A stretch of DNA of 36,207 bases from Eubacteriales bacterium (GCA_030540255.1 JAUNWP010000011.1:1-36207); one strand, 5' to 3'. Positions 7,899 through 15,957 are shown, numbered from the stretch's first letter. Numbers and translations: made by a program. The notes: a model not told the origin generated them from the letters alone.

Positions 7899-10435
7899 AG
7901 AAACAGAAGATCAAAAGAATAGCCGCAAGATGCACAGCCTCTATGCTTGCGGCAGGCATGATAGTCGGAAATGTCGCAGAGCTTAATGTTTATGCGGCTC
8001 AGGCAGGTGCCGCAGATGTAGAGGAGAAGCTCTATGTTAATCTTGATGACTACGGCAAGGTAGAAAAGGCAAATATCGTTAAGGGCGTACAGTTTGCCAT
8101 TGATGACAGCTACACCGATTACGGCAACTATACCTCAATAACCAATATGTCCGACAATCAGGAGCCGGTGGTCAAGGGTAATTCGGTAACATGGATGAGA
8201 CCGGACGGCAACGGTAAATTCTATTTTCAGGGTGGACTTGATCCGACTACTGTCAAGATGCCTTGGGATTTCACAGTCACTTATAAGGTGAACGGAATCG
8301 TTACTCCGCCGGAGAAGGTTGCGGGAGCAAGCGGAACAGTAGAAGTAGATATAGACGCCGTTCCTAATAAAAATGTCAATAAGTATATGCAGAACAATAT
8401 GGTACTGCTGGTACTTATTCCTATGGATCAGAGTAAGGTATACTCTACTGATGCACCGGAATCCATGCAGGCAAGCTTCGGAAACTACAGCGGAGTAGGC
8501 TTTGAGGCACTGCCCGGACAGGAGAAGCATTTCCAGGCAAGATTCGGAACAGACAGCTTTGAGTCAATGGGAGTCATGATGGTTATGACACCCGTTACAG
8601 CAGGTGACATCTCCAAGATCAAGGATTTCAAGGAGCTTGAGGATAAGTTCCGTGCCAATACCAATGAAGTGATGGACAGTGTCGATGCTATCATGGATAA
8701 TGTCACAGATATGTCCTCACAGCTTGCCAAGACGAATCAGATGCTTGATCAGCTTGCAAGCGGCAAGGCTAAGATAGATCAGAACAGAACTATAATCTTT
8801 GACGGTGTAGACCTGAGTCTGCAGGATGTAAGAGATCTAACGGAACTGCTGGATCCGGTTGATACCTCGCTTAAGACTACTCAGTGGATGGTCTATGATA
8901 TCAATACCAATCTGAACGATACCAATAATCATCTCGCAAGCACAAGTGCTGTTATGAGCACGCTCAGCAGAAAGCTTCGTGCGCTCTCGAGCGAGATGGG
9001 AAGCACCAATACCTTCGATATAAGCAGTGTGTCGAGTGATTTGGAATTAACAAAGTCAAGTCTTAATGATCTTAGGGGCAATTTGGCTCAGAGCGGACTT
9101 GCTGTTAAAAATATCAAGACTATAACAGGATCTGATGACTTTAAGAATGAGACCTCCGATGCTGTTACGGAAGGTGCCATGGCGGATACCAATATAGACG
9201 GAGATTATCTGCCGTCAGCGGTTATAGGCTATATTAATGGCGTTGTTCAACAGAAGGGCGGAAGTTCGAATGTTAGTGAAAATGATTTAAAGGGATTGAT
9301 TCCGAACATAGCCAAGCTCATATATATTAATGATGCTTTGGCAGCACCGAACGGAACAACAAAATATTCCGTAACAACAGAGGATTTAGTAGAGGCTCAG
9401 GCTGCACTTGAAAATGTCCAGGCTGCAACAAGTACTACAGAAAAAGCAGCAATCTTGGGAGCATATGCAAGCTCATTCGTAGGAAAAGTATCAGGTGATA
9501 ATGCAGATATTCCTCTAATTGCAGGCAATTTGGGAAGTATTACGGCAACGGGAACTCTTGATTCTGCTACGGCTACAGCAACAGAGTTTGTAGATCACAT
9601 GGTCTCAATGCTTAATCTCAAGGGAACGATAACGGAGCTTGGCAACGACAGCAATAAGTCTTACGGTGGAGCAACAGCCAATCTTAAGAATAGTCTTAAT
9701 GATTTGTCTGAGTTCGGAAGCGATGCACTTGCCAATGCTATCACTGCATACGGTTCAATTGATTATGCAACAGCAATAGACCAGATCAATGCGGTTATGA
9801 GTGACATTGATGATGTTATGGATGCGGGTGCATCGGTAAGCTATCAGACAAGCAGACTGCTTGACAGCATGCGTAAGGTTACCGCAGATGTGGACAGCCT
9901 TATCTCAACTCTCAACAGCTACTATGAGGATGTGCAGACAGCCATTACCAATGTATCCAATGTTGTTGAGCAGACGGAGAAGACCGCCGACGATCTCACA
10001 AGGACAGCACAGACACTTAACGATACCTTGAGAGCTGCATCAGAGGACCTCTCGGCAGCAGGTGATACAGGTATTGCCATAGGTCGTGAGGCAGTTGATA
10101 ATTCCAACAAGATGATCGAGAATACAAAGAATATGAAAGAGGCAGGAGCCGATCTTCGTAAGTCGATCAATGATAAGCTGGATGAGGAGGAAGCGGACAA
10201 CAATTTCATCAATATGGATCCGGATGCAGAGGCTGTTTCTCTGACAAGTACTGCCAACGTCGAGCCGAGCTCTGTATCGATCATCTGCCGTACAGCCGAG
10301 ATCAAGATAAATGATGATGACAATGCTACGGTTGATGCGGAATTCCCGGAGCAGAAGACAACATTCCTGTCACGTGTTGCCAATGTATTCAAAGCACTCT
10401 TCAGCAAGATAAAGGGGATATTTGTAAAAAGCTGA
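7895..10435 (+). CDS. Large secreted coiled-coil protein coupled to the RND exporter
   Basis: 846 residues. A basic N-terminus and hydrophobic core (about 13-30) ending near VYAA look like a signal peptide cleaved around residue 35. Residues 40-250 look like beta-rich globular sequence (for example WMRPDGNGKFYFQGG). From about 250 to 770 there are long helical, Asn/Asp/Ser-rich segments with heptad-like patterns (MDNVTDMSSQLAKTNQMLDQ), so an extended coiled coil is likely. The C-terminus is a basic amphipathic helix (FKALFSKIKGIFVKS), with no LPXTG and no transmembrane anchor. I do not recognise a named family. The ATGA overlap with the exporter gene implies 1:1 production; a role as an extracytoplasmic adaptor spanning toward the wall is inference. 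Residues about 385-565 use more TTA/TTG Leu codons than the flanks and may be a later insertion. Confidence 0.85.
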   Translation: MKKQKIKRIAARCTASMLAAGMIVGNVAELNVYAAQAGAADVEEKLYVNLDDYGKVEKANIVKGVQFAIDDSYTDYGNYTSITNMSDNQEPVVKGNSVTWMRPDGNGKFYFQGGLDPTTVKMPWDFTVTYKVNGIVTPPEKVAGASGTVEVDIDAVPNKNVNKYMQNNMVLLVLIPMDQSKVYSTDAPESMQASFGNYSGVGFEALPGQEKHFQARFGTDSFESMGVMMVMTPVTAGDISKIKDFKELEDKFRANTNEVMDSVDAIMDNVTDMSSQLAKTNQMLDQLASGKAKIDQNRTIIFDGVDLSLQDVRDLTELLDPVDTSLKTTQWMVYDINTNLNDTNNHLASTSAVMSTLSRKLRALSSEMGSTNTFDISSVSSDLELTKSSLNDLRGNLAQSGLAVKNIKTITGSDDFKNETSDAVTEGAMADTNIDGDYLPSAVIGYINGVVQQKGGSSNVSENDLKGLIPNIAKLIYINDALAAPNGTTKYSVTTEDLVEAQAALENVQAATSTTEKAAILGAYASSFVGKVSGDNADIPLIAGNLGSITATGTLDSATATATEFVDHMVSMLNLKGTITELGNDSNKSYGGATANLKNSLNDLSEFGSDALANAITAYGSIDYATAIDQINAVMSDIDDVMDAGASVSYQTSRLLDSMRKVTADVDSLISTLNSYYEDVQTAITNVSNVVEQTEKTADDLTRTAQTLNDTLRAASEDLSAAGDTGIAIGREAVDNSNKMIENTKNMKEAGADLRKSINDKLDEEEADNNFINMDPDAEAVSLTSTANVEPSSVSIICRTAEIKINDDDNATVDAEFPEQKTTFLSRVANVFKALFSKIKGIFVKS

Positions 10436-10458
10436 TCGGATCAGGATATTGCAGATAT

Positions 10459-10505
10459 TTGATATTGACTGACTTGTTGTGATATTATTGTGCAGTCTAA
10501 GACTG
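10459..10505 (+). promoter_or_regulatory. Promoter with start-site dyad for the wall-binding protein gene
   Basis: TTGATA (10459-10464) and TATTAT (10483-10488) are spaced 18 nt apart. The perfect 13-bp palindrome CAGTCT-A-AGACTG (10493-10505) falls on the expected transcription start. The gene can therefore be transcribed separately from the RND pair. Confidence 0.5.
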
Positions 10506-10523
10506 TATAAACAGGAGCAGGAT

Positions 10524-11819
10524 ATGAGACAGAATTACAAAAAATATGTGATATTTGCGGCATCTGCCGTAATGAGCGCATCCATGAGCATGGCTGCATT
10601 TGCAGTAACAAAATATGTGGATATTGAGGCAAACACAGATAATGTTCCGGAGCATAATGCAGGAGAGGCTTTTATGCCGGAGTTTGAGCTCTCATCGGAA
10701 AATGATCTCGACAATATCTCCATAGAGCTTCAGAATGCGCCGGAGACTACGGTCAATCCTACGATTCCGTACAGCTATAAGATCAAGATACATGCCGATG
10801 ACAATTCGCTGGATGATGATCTGGAGATCAGAGCAACAGGTGCAAGATATGCTTATGTAGATTATATCTCACCGGATAATTCCGATGCGGAGGGACGCCT
10901 TCAGGTATATCCGTTCTACAGACTTATAACTCCGATGCCGAGTCTTGATAAGACAAGCAAGATCGTGAGCTGGAATGAGGTGCCTTATGCCGGCAAGTAT
11001 GAGTATCTAATCACCTATACAAGCAAGAACGGCACTACCAAGACAGTTCACGGAACTACCAAGCAGACCAATAAGAATGTAGCGAGTGAGCTCAGCGCAG
11101 ATGCGGACGGAGAGATAGGATTTGCGGTAAGAGCACTTGCCACCGATGAGGAGGGCTATGCAGATGCGAAGATCACCTCGGACGGCAAGGCAGTCTGGGA
11201 TTCCATGGACTGGGCAGACAAATACAAGATACGCATAAGCTATGTCAACAGCTCGGGACGCACAGTTAAGCAGGAGTACACGGTAACGGGTACAAGCTAT
11301 AATGTGAACAGCTTTATCTCATCCTCTGCCGATAAGCAGGTCAAGGTGACGGTAAGAGCAATACCTAAGAGCAATGATCATGCTTATTACAATATCGCTC
11401 TCAGTGAGTTTGGCATAACAGGCGGAGAAGCTGTGGAGACCGGGGACTATGATGTGGATGATCCTTGGGCATTCCTTGCGGATTATTCATCGGTCAAGAA
11501 CAATAATTTTTCTGCAAATGTCAATACCGGCGCAAGCAGCGGCATCACAGGAACAGGCAGCAACTGGAAGCGTGTTACCTATAAATGGCAGTATCTTGTA
11601 AACGGTACTCCGTTTAATTCCGGATGGATACAGATCGCAAATGCATGGTATTATTTCGATACGGACGGATATATGCATACAGGCTGGCTTGACGATAACG
11701 GCAAGAGGTATTATCTTGAGTCTAAGGTTGGTTCGGGACAGGGCGTAATGGTGACCGGAACCCGTGAGATCAACGGTAAGAGCTACAGCTTTGATGCAAG
11801 CGGAGCCTGCACAGGCTGA
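10524..11819 (+). CDS. Secreted protein with C-terminal wall-binding repeats
   Basis: 431 residues from the ATG at 10524 (an earlier in-frame start at 10479 lies inside the promoter). GGAGCAGG gives the ribosome site. The signal peptide is about 1-27, ending in SMAAFAV. The middle has two fibronectin-III-like beta segments (about 145-205, 210-285), with phrases such as ISWNEVPYAGKYEYLITY-like strand patterns and a second WDSMDWADKYKIRISYV unit. The C-terminus (about 355-431) has aromatic-rich GWIQIANAWYYFDTDGYMHTG repeats of the glucan/choline-binding (cell-wall-binding) type, which attach proteins non-covalently to wall polymers. No catalytic domain is seen. Its place after the RND and coiled-coil genes suggests a surface component of the same module, although it has its own promoter. 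Confidence 0.8.
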   Translation: MRQNYKKYVIFAASAVMSASMSMAAFAVTKYVDIEANTDNVPEHNAGEAFMPEFELSSENDLDNISIELQNAPETTVNPTIPYSYKIKIHADDNSLDDDLEIRATGARYAYVDYISPDNSDAEGRLQVYPFYRLITPMPSLDKTSKIVSWNEVPYAGKYEYLITYTSKNGTTKTVHGTTKQTNKNVASELSADADGEIGFAVRALATDEEGYADAKITSDGKAVWDSMDWADKYKIRISYVNSSGRTVKQEYTVTGTSYNVNSFISSSADKQVKVTVRAIPKSNDHAYYNIALSEFGITGGEAVETGDYDVDDPWAFLADYSSVKNNNFSANVNTGASSGITGTGSNWKRVTYKWQYLVNGTPFNSGWIQIANAWYYFDTDGYMHTGWLDDNGKRYYLESKVGSGQGVMVTGTREINGKSYSFDASGACTG

Positions 11820-11860
11820 GCAAGCCTATATTACAGACAGCTACAGACAAGGGGATACAG

Positions 11861-12757
11861 ATGATTCAGGATATTTATCCGCATCGATTTGACAATACAT
11901 ATTTTGATAAGCCTGCCGAGGATCTCGACAGGCTTATCGTATGCAAGGGACAAAATGTATTATGCAAAAGTACAGACACAGAGGCCGAGCTTCCGACGGT
12001 ATCGGAAGCAGAGGAGCTATGGGGTATAGACAGGAAGAGTCTGTACTATCTGTTTAAGATAGACGAGGCCTCGTATTATCTCTACAGTAAGCCTGAGGAG
12101 CTTGATGAAGCTTCAGGCTACGTATATGAGCATATACTTATAGTCAGGGGCAAGCAGCCTATGTATATGGCATTTGCGGCAGCAATAGGAACTCACCTGT
12201 CACACTGGTATAATGCCAATCGTTTTTGCGGACGCTGCGGACATAAGCTTATGCACAGCGAAAAAATAAGAGCCATGCAGTGTCCGGATTGCGGCAATAT
12301 AGTATTCCCGCGTATCAATCCCATCATCATAGTTGCGGTAACCGACGGAGATAAGCTCCTGGTGGCAAAGTATAACAAGGCACATCTTAATACTCGTAAT
12401 AATCATTATGTATTGCTTGCGGGCTATGTTGAGATAGGAGAGAGCTATGAGGACACCTTAAAGCGTGAGGTGCGTGAGGAGACAGGTCTGGAGGTGCATA
12501 ATATCAGATATGCCGGAAGCCAGCCGTGGCCGTTCTCGGAGACCTCTATAGCAGGCTTTTATGCAGAGGCGGACAGCAGTCTTCCGCTAAGACGTGAGGA
12601 TGACGAGCTTGCCGAGCTTAAGTGGGTGGACAGAAGTGAGCTTCCCGCAAGACCTAACCGTACAAGCATCACTGATAATCTTATAGAATGGTTCAGACAC
12701 GGTAAGAGCTATGAAGAGATTCATGCAGAGCTTGAAGATGACTATAAGCACAAGTAG
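11861..12757 (+). CDS. nudC: NAD(+) diphosphatase / NAD-decapping Nudix hydrolase NudC
   Basis: 298 residues with the NudC plan: a variable N-terminal domain (about 1-110), a zinc ribbon with Cys123, Cys126, Cys141 and Cys144 (CGRCG and CPDCG), and a Nudix domain with the box at about 188-210 (GYVEIGESYEDTLKREVREE). The SQPWPF motif (220-225) is diagnostic of NADH pyrophosphatases. Members split NAD(H) to NMN(H) plus AMP and, in characterised cases, remove NAD caps from RNA. The start has AAGGGG 7 nt upstream. It follows the wall-binding gene by 41 nt with no terminator between, so readthrough is possible, but the functions look unrelated. Confidence 0.93.
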   Translation: MIQDIYPHRFDNTYFDKPAEDLDRLIVCKGQNVLCKSTDTEAELPTVSEAEELWGIDRKSLYYLFKIDEASYYLYSKPEELDEASGYVYEHILIVRGKQPMYMAFAAAIGTHLSHWYNANRFCGRCGHKLMHSEKIRAMQCPDCGNIVFPRINPIIIVAVTDGDKLLVAKYNKAHLNTRNNHYVLLAGYVEIGESYEDTLKREVREETGLEVHNIRYAGSQPWPFSETSIAGFYAEADSSLPLRREDDELAELKWVDRSELPARPNRTSITDNLIEWFRHGKSYEEIHAELEDDYKHK

Positions 12758-13082
12758 GCTGTTAAAGCTGTACTTGAGAAATTGGTGATTGAAGATTTGA
12801 CATAAGCGCTTAGTGCAGTTGCGGTGTGGAATCAGGTATGAGCTTCAGTCATAGGTCTTTGTTAAGCAGTCGGACAATTGAATAAATGAAAGAGTATATA
12901 CAAAGAGGACCGCTGACGATCAGCAGTCCTCTTTTCTACGGGGAAATATCGGTAGATATAAGCTAAGCTTTTAATGCAAATCTTATCATGATACATTTGC
13001 GGTAAAGCTTAGGAATGTGAATGTGTAAAACTTAGAGGCAGTATACTCTATATCAGAGCAAAGCCGCAGTACTTGATTTATA
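12758..13082. other. Intergenic region between nudC and asnB
   Basis: No coding signal was found. It holds the terminator at 12902-12935 and a second, imperfect inverted repeat: CTAAGCTTT (12963-12971) with AAAGCTTAG (13004-13012), and inside it GCAAAT (12976-12981) with ATTTGC (12995-13000). The second hairpin has no T-run on either strand, so it is not an ordinary terminator. Confidence 0.6.
12902..12935. terminator. Intrinsic terminator after nudC
   Basis: GAGGACCGCTGA and TCAGCAGTCCTC form a 12-bp stem with one mismatch and a 3-nt loop, flanked by AAA and TTTT. It ends nudC on plus. The minus reading, with TTTG after the stem, could also help end asnB. Confidence 0.8.
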
Positions 13083-14771
13083 TCAGATACCCTCGGCTGC
13101 ATGCTCATGTACGCCTGCAACGGCACGTCCCGAAGGCTCATTCATCTTCTTGAATGCCTCATCCCACTCAAGAGCCTTGGCTGTTGAGCAGGCAACCGAT
13201 GCCTCATGCGGAACACACTTTGCTGCACTTTCCGACGGGAAGTGTTTGCTGAAGATAGTCCTGTAATAGTACTCTTCCTTTGTGGCAGGTGTGTTGATAG
13301 GGAATCTCTTATCGGCGAGAGCAAACTGATGATCGCTGATAAGCTTGTTTGTTGTCTCCTTAAGCGTATCTATCCATGAATAGCCTACACCGTCTGAGAA
13401 CTGCTCCTTCTGTCTCCATACGATATCATCCGGAAGCATATCCTTAAAGGCCTCACGGACTATCCATTTTTCGATCCTCGGCTTGCCGTTCTCATCCACG
13501 CTCATCTTGGCCTTTGGATTGAGTCTCATGGCAATATCTATAAACTCCTTGTCAAGGAACGGTACTCGTCCCTCAACACCCCATGCGGCAAGAGCCTTGT
13601 TTGCTCTCAGGCAGTCATAGAGGTGGAGCTTGGAAAGCTTACGTACGGTCTCCTCATGGAATTCCTTGGCGTTCGGAGCCTTGTGGAAGTACAGATATCC
13701 TCCGAAGAGCTCGTCCGAGCCCTCACCGGAGAGTACCATCTTGATACCCATGCTCTTGATGACTCTGGCAAGCAGGAACATCGGAGTAGCTGCTCTTACT
13801 GTGGTTATATCGTAGGTCTCAAGATGATAAATAACATCATCTATAGCGTCAAGAGCCTCCTGAATTGTGAAGTTGACCTCATGGTGTACGGTTCCGATAT
13901 ATTCTGCAGCCTTTCTTGCGGCAACGAGATCCGGAGCACCCTTAAGACCGATGGCAAAGGAATGAAGTCTAGGCCACCATGCAGCCTCCTTATCATCGGA
14001 TTCGATACGTTTCTGAGCATACTTTGCTGTAATGGCTGCTATAACAGAGCTGTCAAGTCCGCCTGAGAGCAATACTCCGTAAGGAACATCACTCATCATC
14101 TGTCTCTTAACGGCAGCTTCAAGGCCTTCTCTTACTGCAGCAACGCTTGCATCATTATCCTTGACTGCATCATAGGATTCCCAATCTCTTGTGTACCATT
14201 TTGTGGTCTTGCCTGTTTCTGATGAATATACGGTACCGGGCATGAACTCTGTGATAGTAGAGCATACTCCCTCAAGAGCCTTGAGCTCGCTTGCTACATA
14301 GTAATGACCGTCCTGATCCCAGCCCTGATAGAGAGGAATGATACCGATATGATCACGTGCTACGATATAGCAGTCTCTGTCGCTGTCATAGAGGCAGAAT
14401 GCGAAGATTCCGTTGAGGTCCTCAAGAAAGCTCTCGCCTTTGTCTTTGTAGAGTGCAAGTATTACCTCACAGTCCGACATAGTCTGGAAATCATATTTGC
14501 CCTTATAGCGCTCTCTGATCTCCATATGATTGTATATCTCACCGTTGGCTGCAAGCACGAGCTTGCCGTCCGGGCTGTACAAAGGCTGCTTGCCAGATAA
14601 AGGATCTACTATAGACAGACGCTCGTGGCTGATCACGGCATCCTTACCTGTGTATACGCCCGACCAGTCCGGTCCTCTGTGACGTATCTTTCTGCTCATT
14701 GCGATGACATCTTCTCTGAAGCTGTCTGCTTCTCCGAGTGCAATATCAAACATTCCGACGAATCCGCACAT
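13083..14771 (-). CDS. asnB: Asparagine synthetase B (glutamine-hydrolysing)
   Basis: 562 residues. It makes asparagine from aspartate, ATP and glutamine. The start at 14771 (GGGGGA upstream) gives MCGFVG, so that Cys2 becomes the N-terminal nucleophile after Met removal; the frame is open to 14816, but a start there would bury this Cys. The glutaminase domain has RHRGPDWSG, AANGEIYNH and a later SDCEV. The synthetase domain has the PP-loop SGGLDSSV and SGEGSDELFGGY. The final third is rich in Lys/Glu and contains GRVPFLDKEF and IVWRQKEQFSDGVGYSW, as in AsnB. It is divergent from a cytidylate-kinase-like gene, with a strong promoter and a leader terminator, suggesting attenuation control. Confidence 0.95.
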   Translation of the reverse strand: MCGFVGMFDIALGEADSFREDVIAMSRKIRHRGPDWSGVYTGKDAVISHERLSIVDPLSGKQPLYSPDGKLVLAANGEIYNHMEIRERYKGKYDFQTMSDCEVILALYKDKGESFLEDLNGIFAFCLYDSDRDCYIVARDHIGIIPLYQGWDQDGHYYVASELKALEGVCSTITEFMPGTVYSSETGKTTKWYTRDWESYDAVKDNDASVAAVREGLEAAVKRQMMSDVPYGVLLSGGLDSSVIAAITAKYAQKRIESDDKEAAWWPRLHSFAIGLKGAPDLVAARKAAEYIGTVHHEVNFTIQEALDAIDDVIYHLETYDITTVRAATPMFLLARVIKSMGIKMVLSGEGSDELFGGYLYFHKAPNAKEFHEETVRKLSKLHLYDCLRANKALAAWGVEGRVPFLDKEFIDIAMRLNPKAKMSVDENGKPRIEKWIVREAFKDMLPDDIVWRQKEQFSDGVGYSWIDTLKETTNKLISDHQFALADKRFPINTPATKEEYYYRTIFSKHFPSESAAKCVPHEASVACSTAKALEWDEAFKKMNEPSGRAVAGVHEHAAEGI

Positions 14772-14904
14772 ATTGTTGTCCCCCGTGTATGATCTGTTTG
14801 TTGTGTTAAAAATCAATATACTTTATTTTCCGGGATTCTGATCGGTATAAGATCACAGTCTGCAGTATAAGTTGCTAAAACGAGTTGTAATGCAGATAAT
14901 TCCG

Positions 14905-14945
14905 GAAAAAATAAAAACGGCATTTCCCCTTGGGGAAACACCGTT
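14905..14945 (-). terminator. Promoter-proximal terminator (attenuator) in the asnB leader
   Basis: On minus RNA, AACGG/CCGTT (5 bp), a 2x2 CA/CA internal loop and TTTCCCC/GGGGAAA (7 bp) form a hairpin at 14945-14916, followed by TTTTTATTTTTT (to 14906). It lies only about 15 nt after the predicted asnB start site and 135 nt before the ATG, so it must be read through for asnB expression. No T-box consensus was found in the leader. Confidence 0.7.
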
Positions 14946-14965
14946 GTTTCGAAAACTATGCCGAT

Positions 14966-14994
14966 ATAATACTCTCAGAAAAAGAAAATATCAA
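14966..14994 (-). promoter_or_regulatory. Promoter of asnB
   Basis: On minus, TTGATA (14994-14989) and TATTAT (14971-14966) are spaced exactly 17 nt apart, 5/6 matches at each box. The expected start is near 14959, immediately upstream of the leader terminator. Confidence 0.7.
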
Positions 14995-15058
14995 CAGAAA
15001 ATTTATTTTTTCCTAATATACAAACCGAAAAATCATATGTTTTCACGAAAAAAAATTG

Positions 15059-15087
15059 TTGACAAATCGTTTTGAAGTCATTATTAT
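15059..15087 (+). promoter_or_regulatory. Promoter of the cytidylate-kinase-like gene
   Basis: A perfect TTGACA (15059-15064), a 17-nt spacer and TATTAT (15082-15087). The expected start is near 15094, just before the leader hairpin. The promoter is back-to-back with the asnB promoter, 64 nt between the two -35 boxes. Confidence 0.75.
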
Positions 15088-15096
15088 CGGCAACAT

Positions 15097-15168
15097 AAAT
15101 CACGCGAAGGCGCATGGTAATTTCGAAATTGAAGCTACCGAGTGCCTTTACGTGATTTTTTATTTTGA
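15097..15168 (+). promoter_or_regulatory. Structured leader with intrinsic-terminator architecture
   Basis: An 8-bp perfect base stem AAATCACG (15097-15104) with CGTGATTT (15151-15158), a 2x2 internal loop, AAGGC (15107-15111) with GCCTT (15144-15148), a G-U and C-G step, another 2x2 loop, then GGTA (15116-15119) with TACC (15136-15139) around an AATT-TCGA-AATT top. TTTTTTATTTT follows. It begins at the predicted transcription start and ends 16 nt before the start codon, so it should terminate or attenuate the next gene. The elaborate internal loops resemble a small riboswitch or protein-binding leader, but I cannot assign a known class. Confidence 0.65.
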
Positions 15169-15183
15169 AAGAGAGGTAATAAA

Positions 15184-15816
15184 ATGGATAATTTTATCAT
15201 TGCCGTAACAAGAACCTGCGGAGGCGGTGCAACTGCCATAAGCAAGATACTGGCATCCAGATATGATATCAACCTCTATGACAGAAAGCTGCTGCAGCTT
15301 GCAAGTGAGGACAGCGGTATCAACGAGAGACTGTTTGCCGCAGCAGATGAGACTACGAGACAGAGCCTTTTGTATAAGGTCTCAAAGAGAGTGTATAACG
15401 GAGAGATCATCCCTCCGGAAAATGACGATTTTACGTCAAATGACAATCTCTTCGCATTTCAGGCAAAGGTACTTAAGGAGCTTGCCGAGAAGGAATCATA
15501 TATATGTATAGGCCGGGGAGCCGATTACATACTGAAAGATAATCCGAGAGTACTCGCTGTTTTCTTATATGCCGATCCGGAGTATTGTATACAAAAGGAA
15601 ATGAAGCGTATGGGATACAGCTATGATGAGGCAAGAAGATATGTATTCAGGACAGACGAGTATCGTTCCGGATATTATAAATATCACACCGGAAGAGAAT
15701 GGAAGGATCCGTACAATTACGATTTGTGTCTGAATACAGGAGAGATGACAAAGGAACAGGCAGCTGACATCATAATGGATTATCTGAATGTCAGATTCGG
15801 AGTTCCGATACCGTAA
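15184..15816 (+). CDS. Cytidylate kinase-like family protein
   Basis: 210 residues with the layout of the cytidylate-kinase-like family common in Firmicutes: an N-terminal beta strand and glycine-rich loop (TRTCGGGATA, about 9-18), then YDRKLLQLASEDSGI, a helical lid, the GRGADYIL motif (about 117-124), an Asp strand FLYADPEY, and a C-terminal segment with YYKYHTGREWKDPYNYDLCLNT. It is probably a small P-loop kinase or ATPase, not a proven CMP kinase; the true housekeeping Cmk is a different length and sequence. The glycine-rich loop lacks the Lys of a classical Walker A. GAGAGG gives the ribosome site. It sits behind an attenuator-like leader, is divergent from asnB, and is followed by a terminator before the Liv operon. 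Confidence 0.75.
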   Translation: MDNFIIAVTRTCGGGATAISKILASRYDINLYDRKLLQLASEDSGINERLFAAADETTRQSLLYKVSKRVYNGEIIPPENDDFTSNDNLFAFQAKVLKELAEKESYICIGRGADYILKDNPRVLAVFLYADPEYCIQKEMKRMGYSYDEARRYVFRTDEYRSGYYKYHTGREWKDPYNYDLCLNTGEMTKEQAADIIMDYLNVRFGVPIP

Positions 15817-15915
15817 TCGGAGATATCTGCATTACAACGAACAGTAAGGAAGATGTGAAGCAAAGACAATAATAAACATAAAAATGCGGCTAAGCCGCAA
15901 ATGAGAAGACAAGGT

Positions 15916-15957
15916 GGTCTCAGTAATTTTCCAAAGGAGAATGACTGAGACCTTTTT
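15916..15957 (+). terminator. Strong terminator between the kinase-like gene and the Liv operon
   Basis: GGTCTCAGT with ACTGAGACC (9 bp), an A/G mismatch, then ATTTTCC with GGAGAAT (one wobble) around an AAA loop, giving 15916-15932 against 15936-15952, followed by TTTTT. A shorter GCGGC/GCCGC hairpin lies upstream near 15887. No convincing separate promoter for the Liv operon was found between 15817 and 15993, so this may also act as a leader attenuator. Confidence 0.8.

Noticed and set aside
13623-14066. 147-residue open frame on plus inside asnB
   Set aside because: Antisense shadow of a well-conserved asnB; no motif of its own.
14772-14960. T-box leader for asnB
   Set aside because: No T-box consensus and no room for a specifier stem before the terminator.
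15880-15957. T-box antiterminator suggested by AAGGTGGTCTC before the Liv operon
   Set aside because: Lacks the ACCGCG part of the conserved T-box, and only about 100 nt separate it from the preceding stop, too short for the specifier domain.
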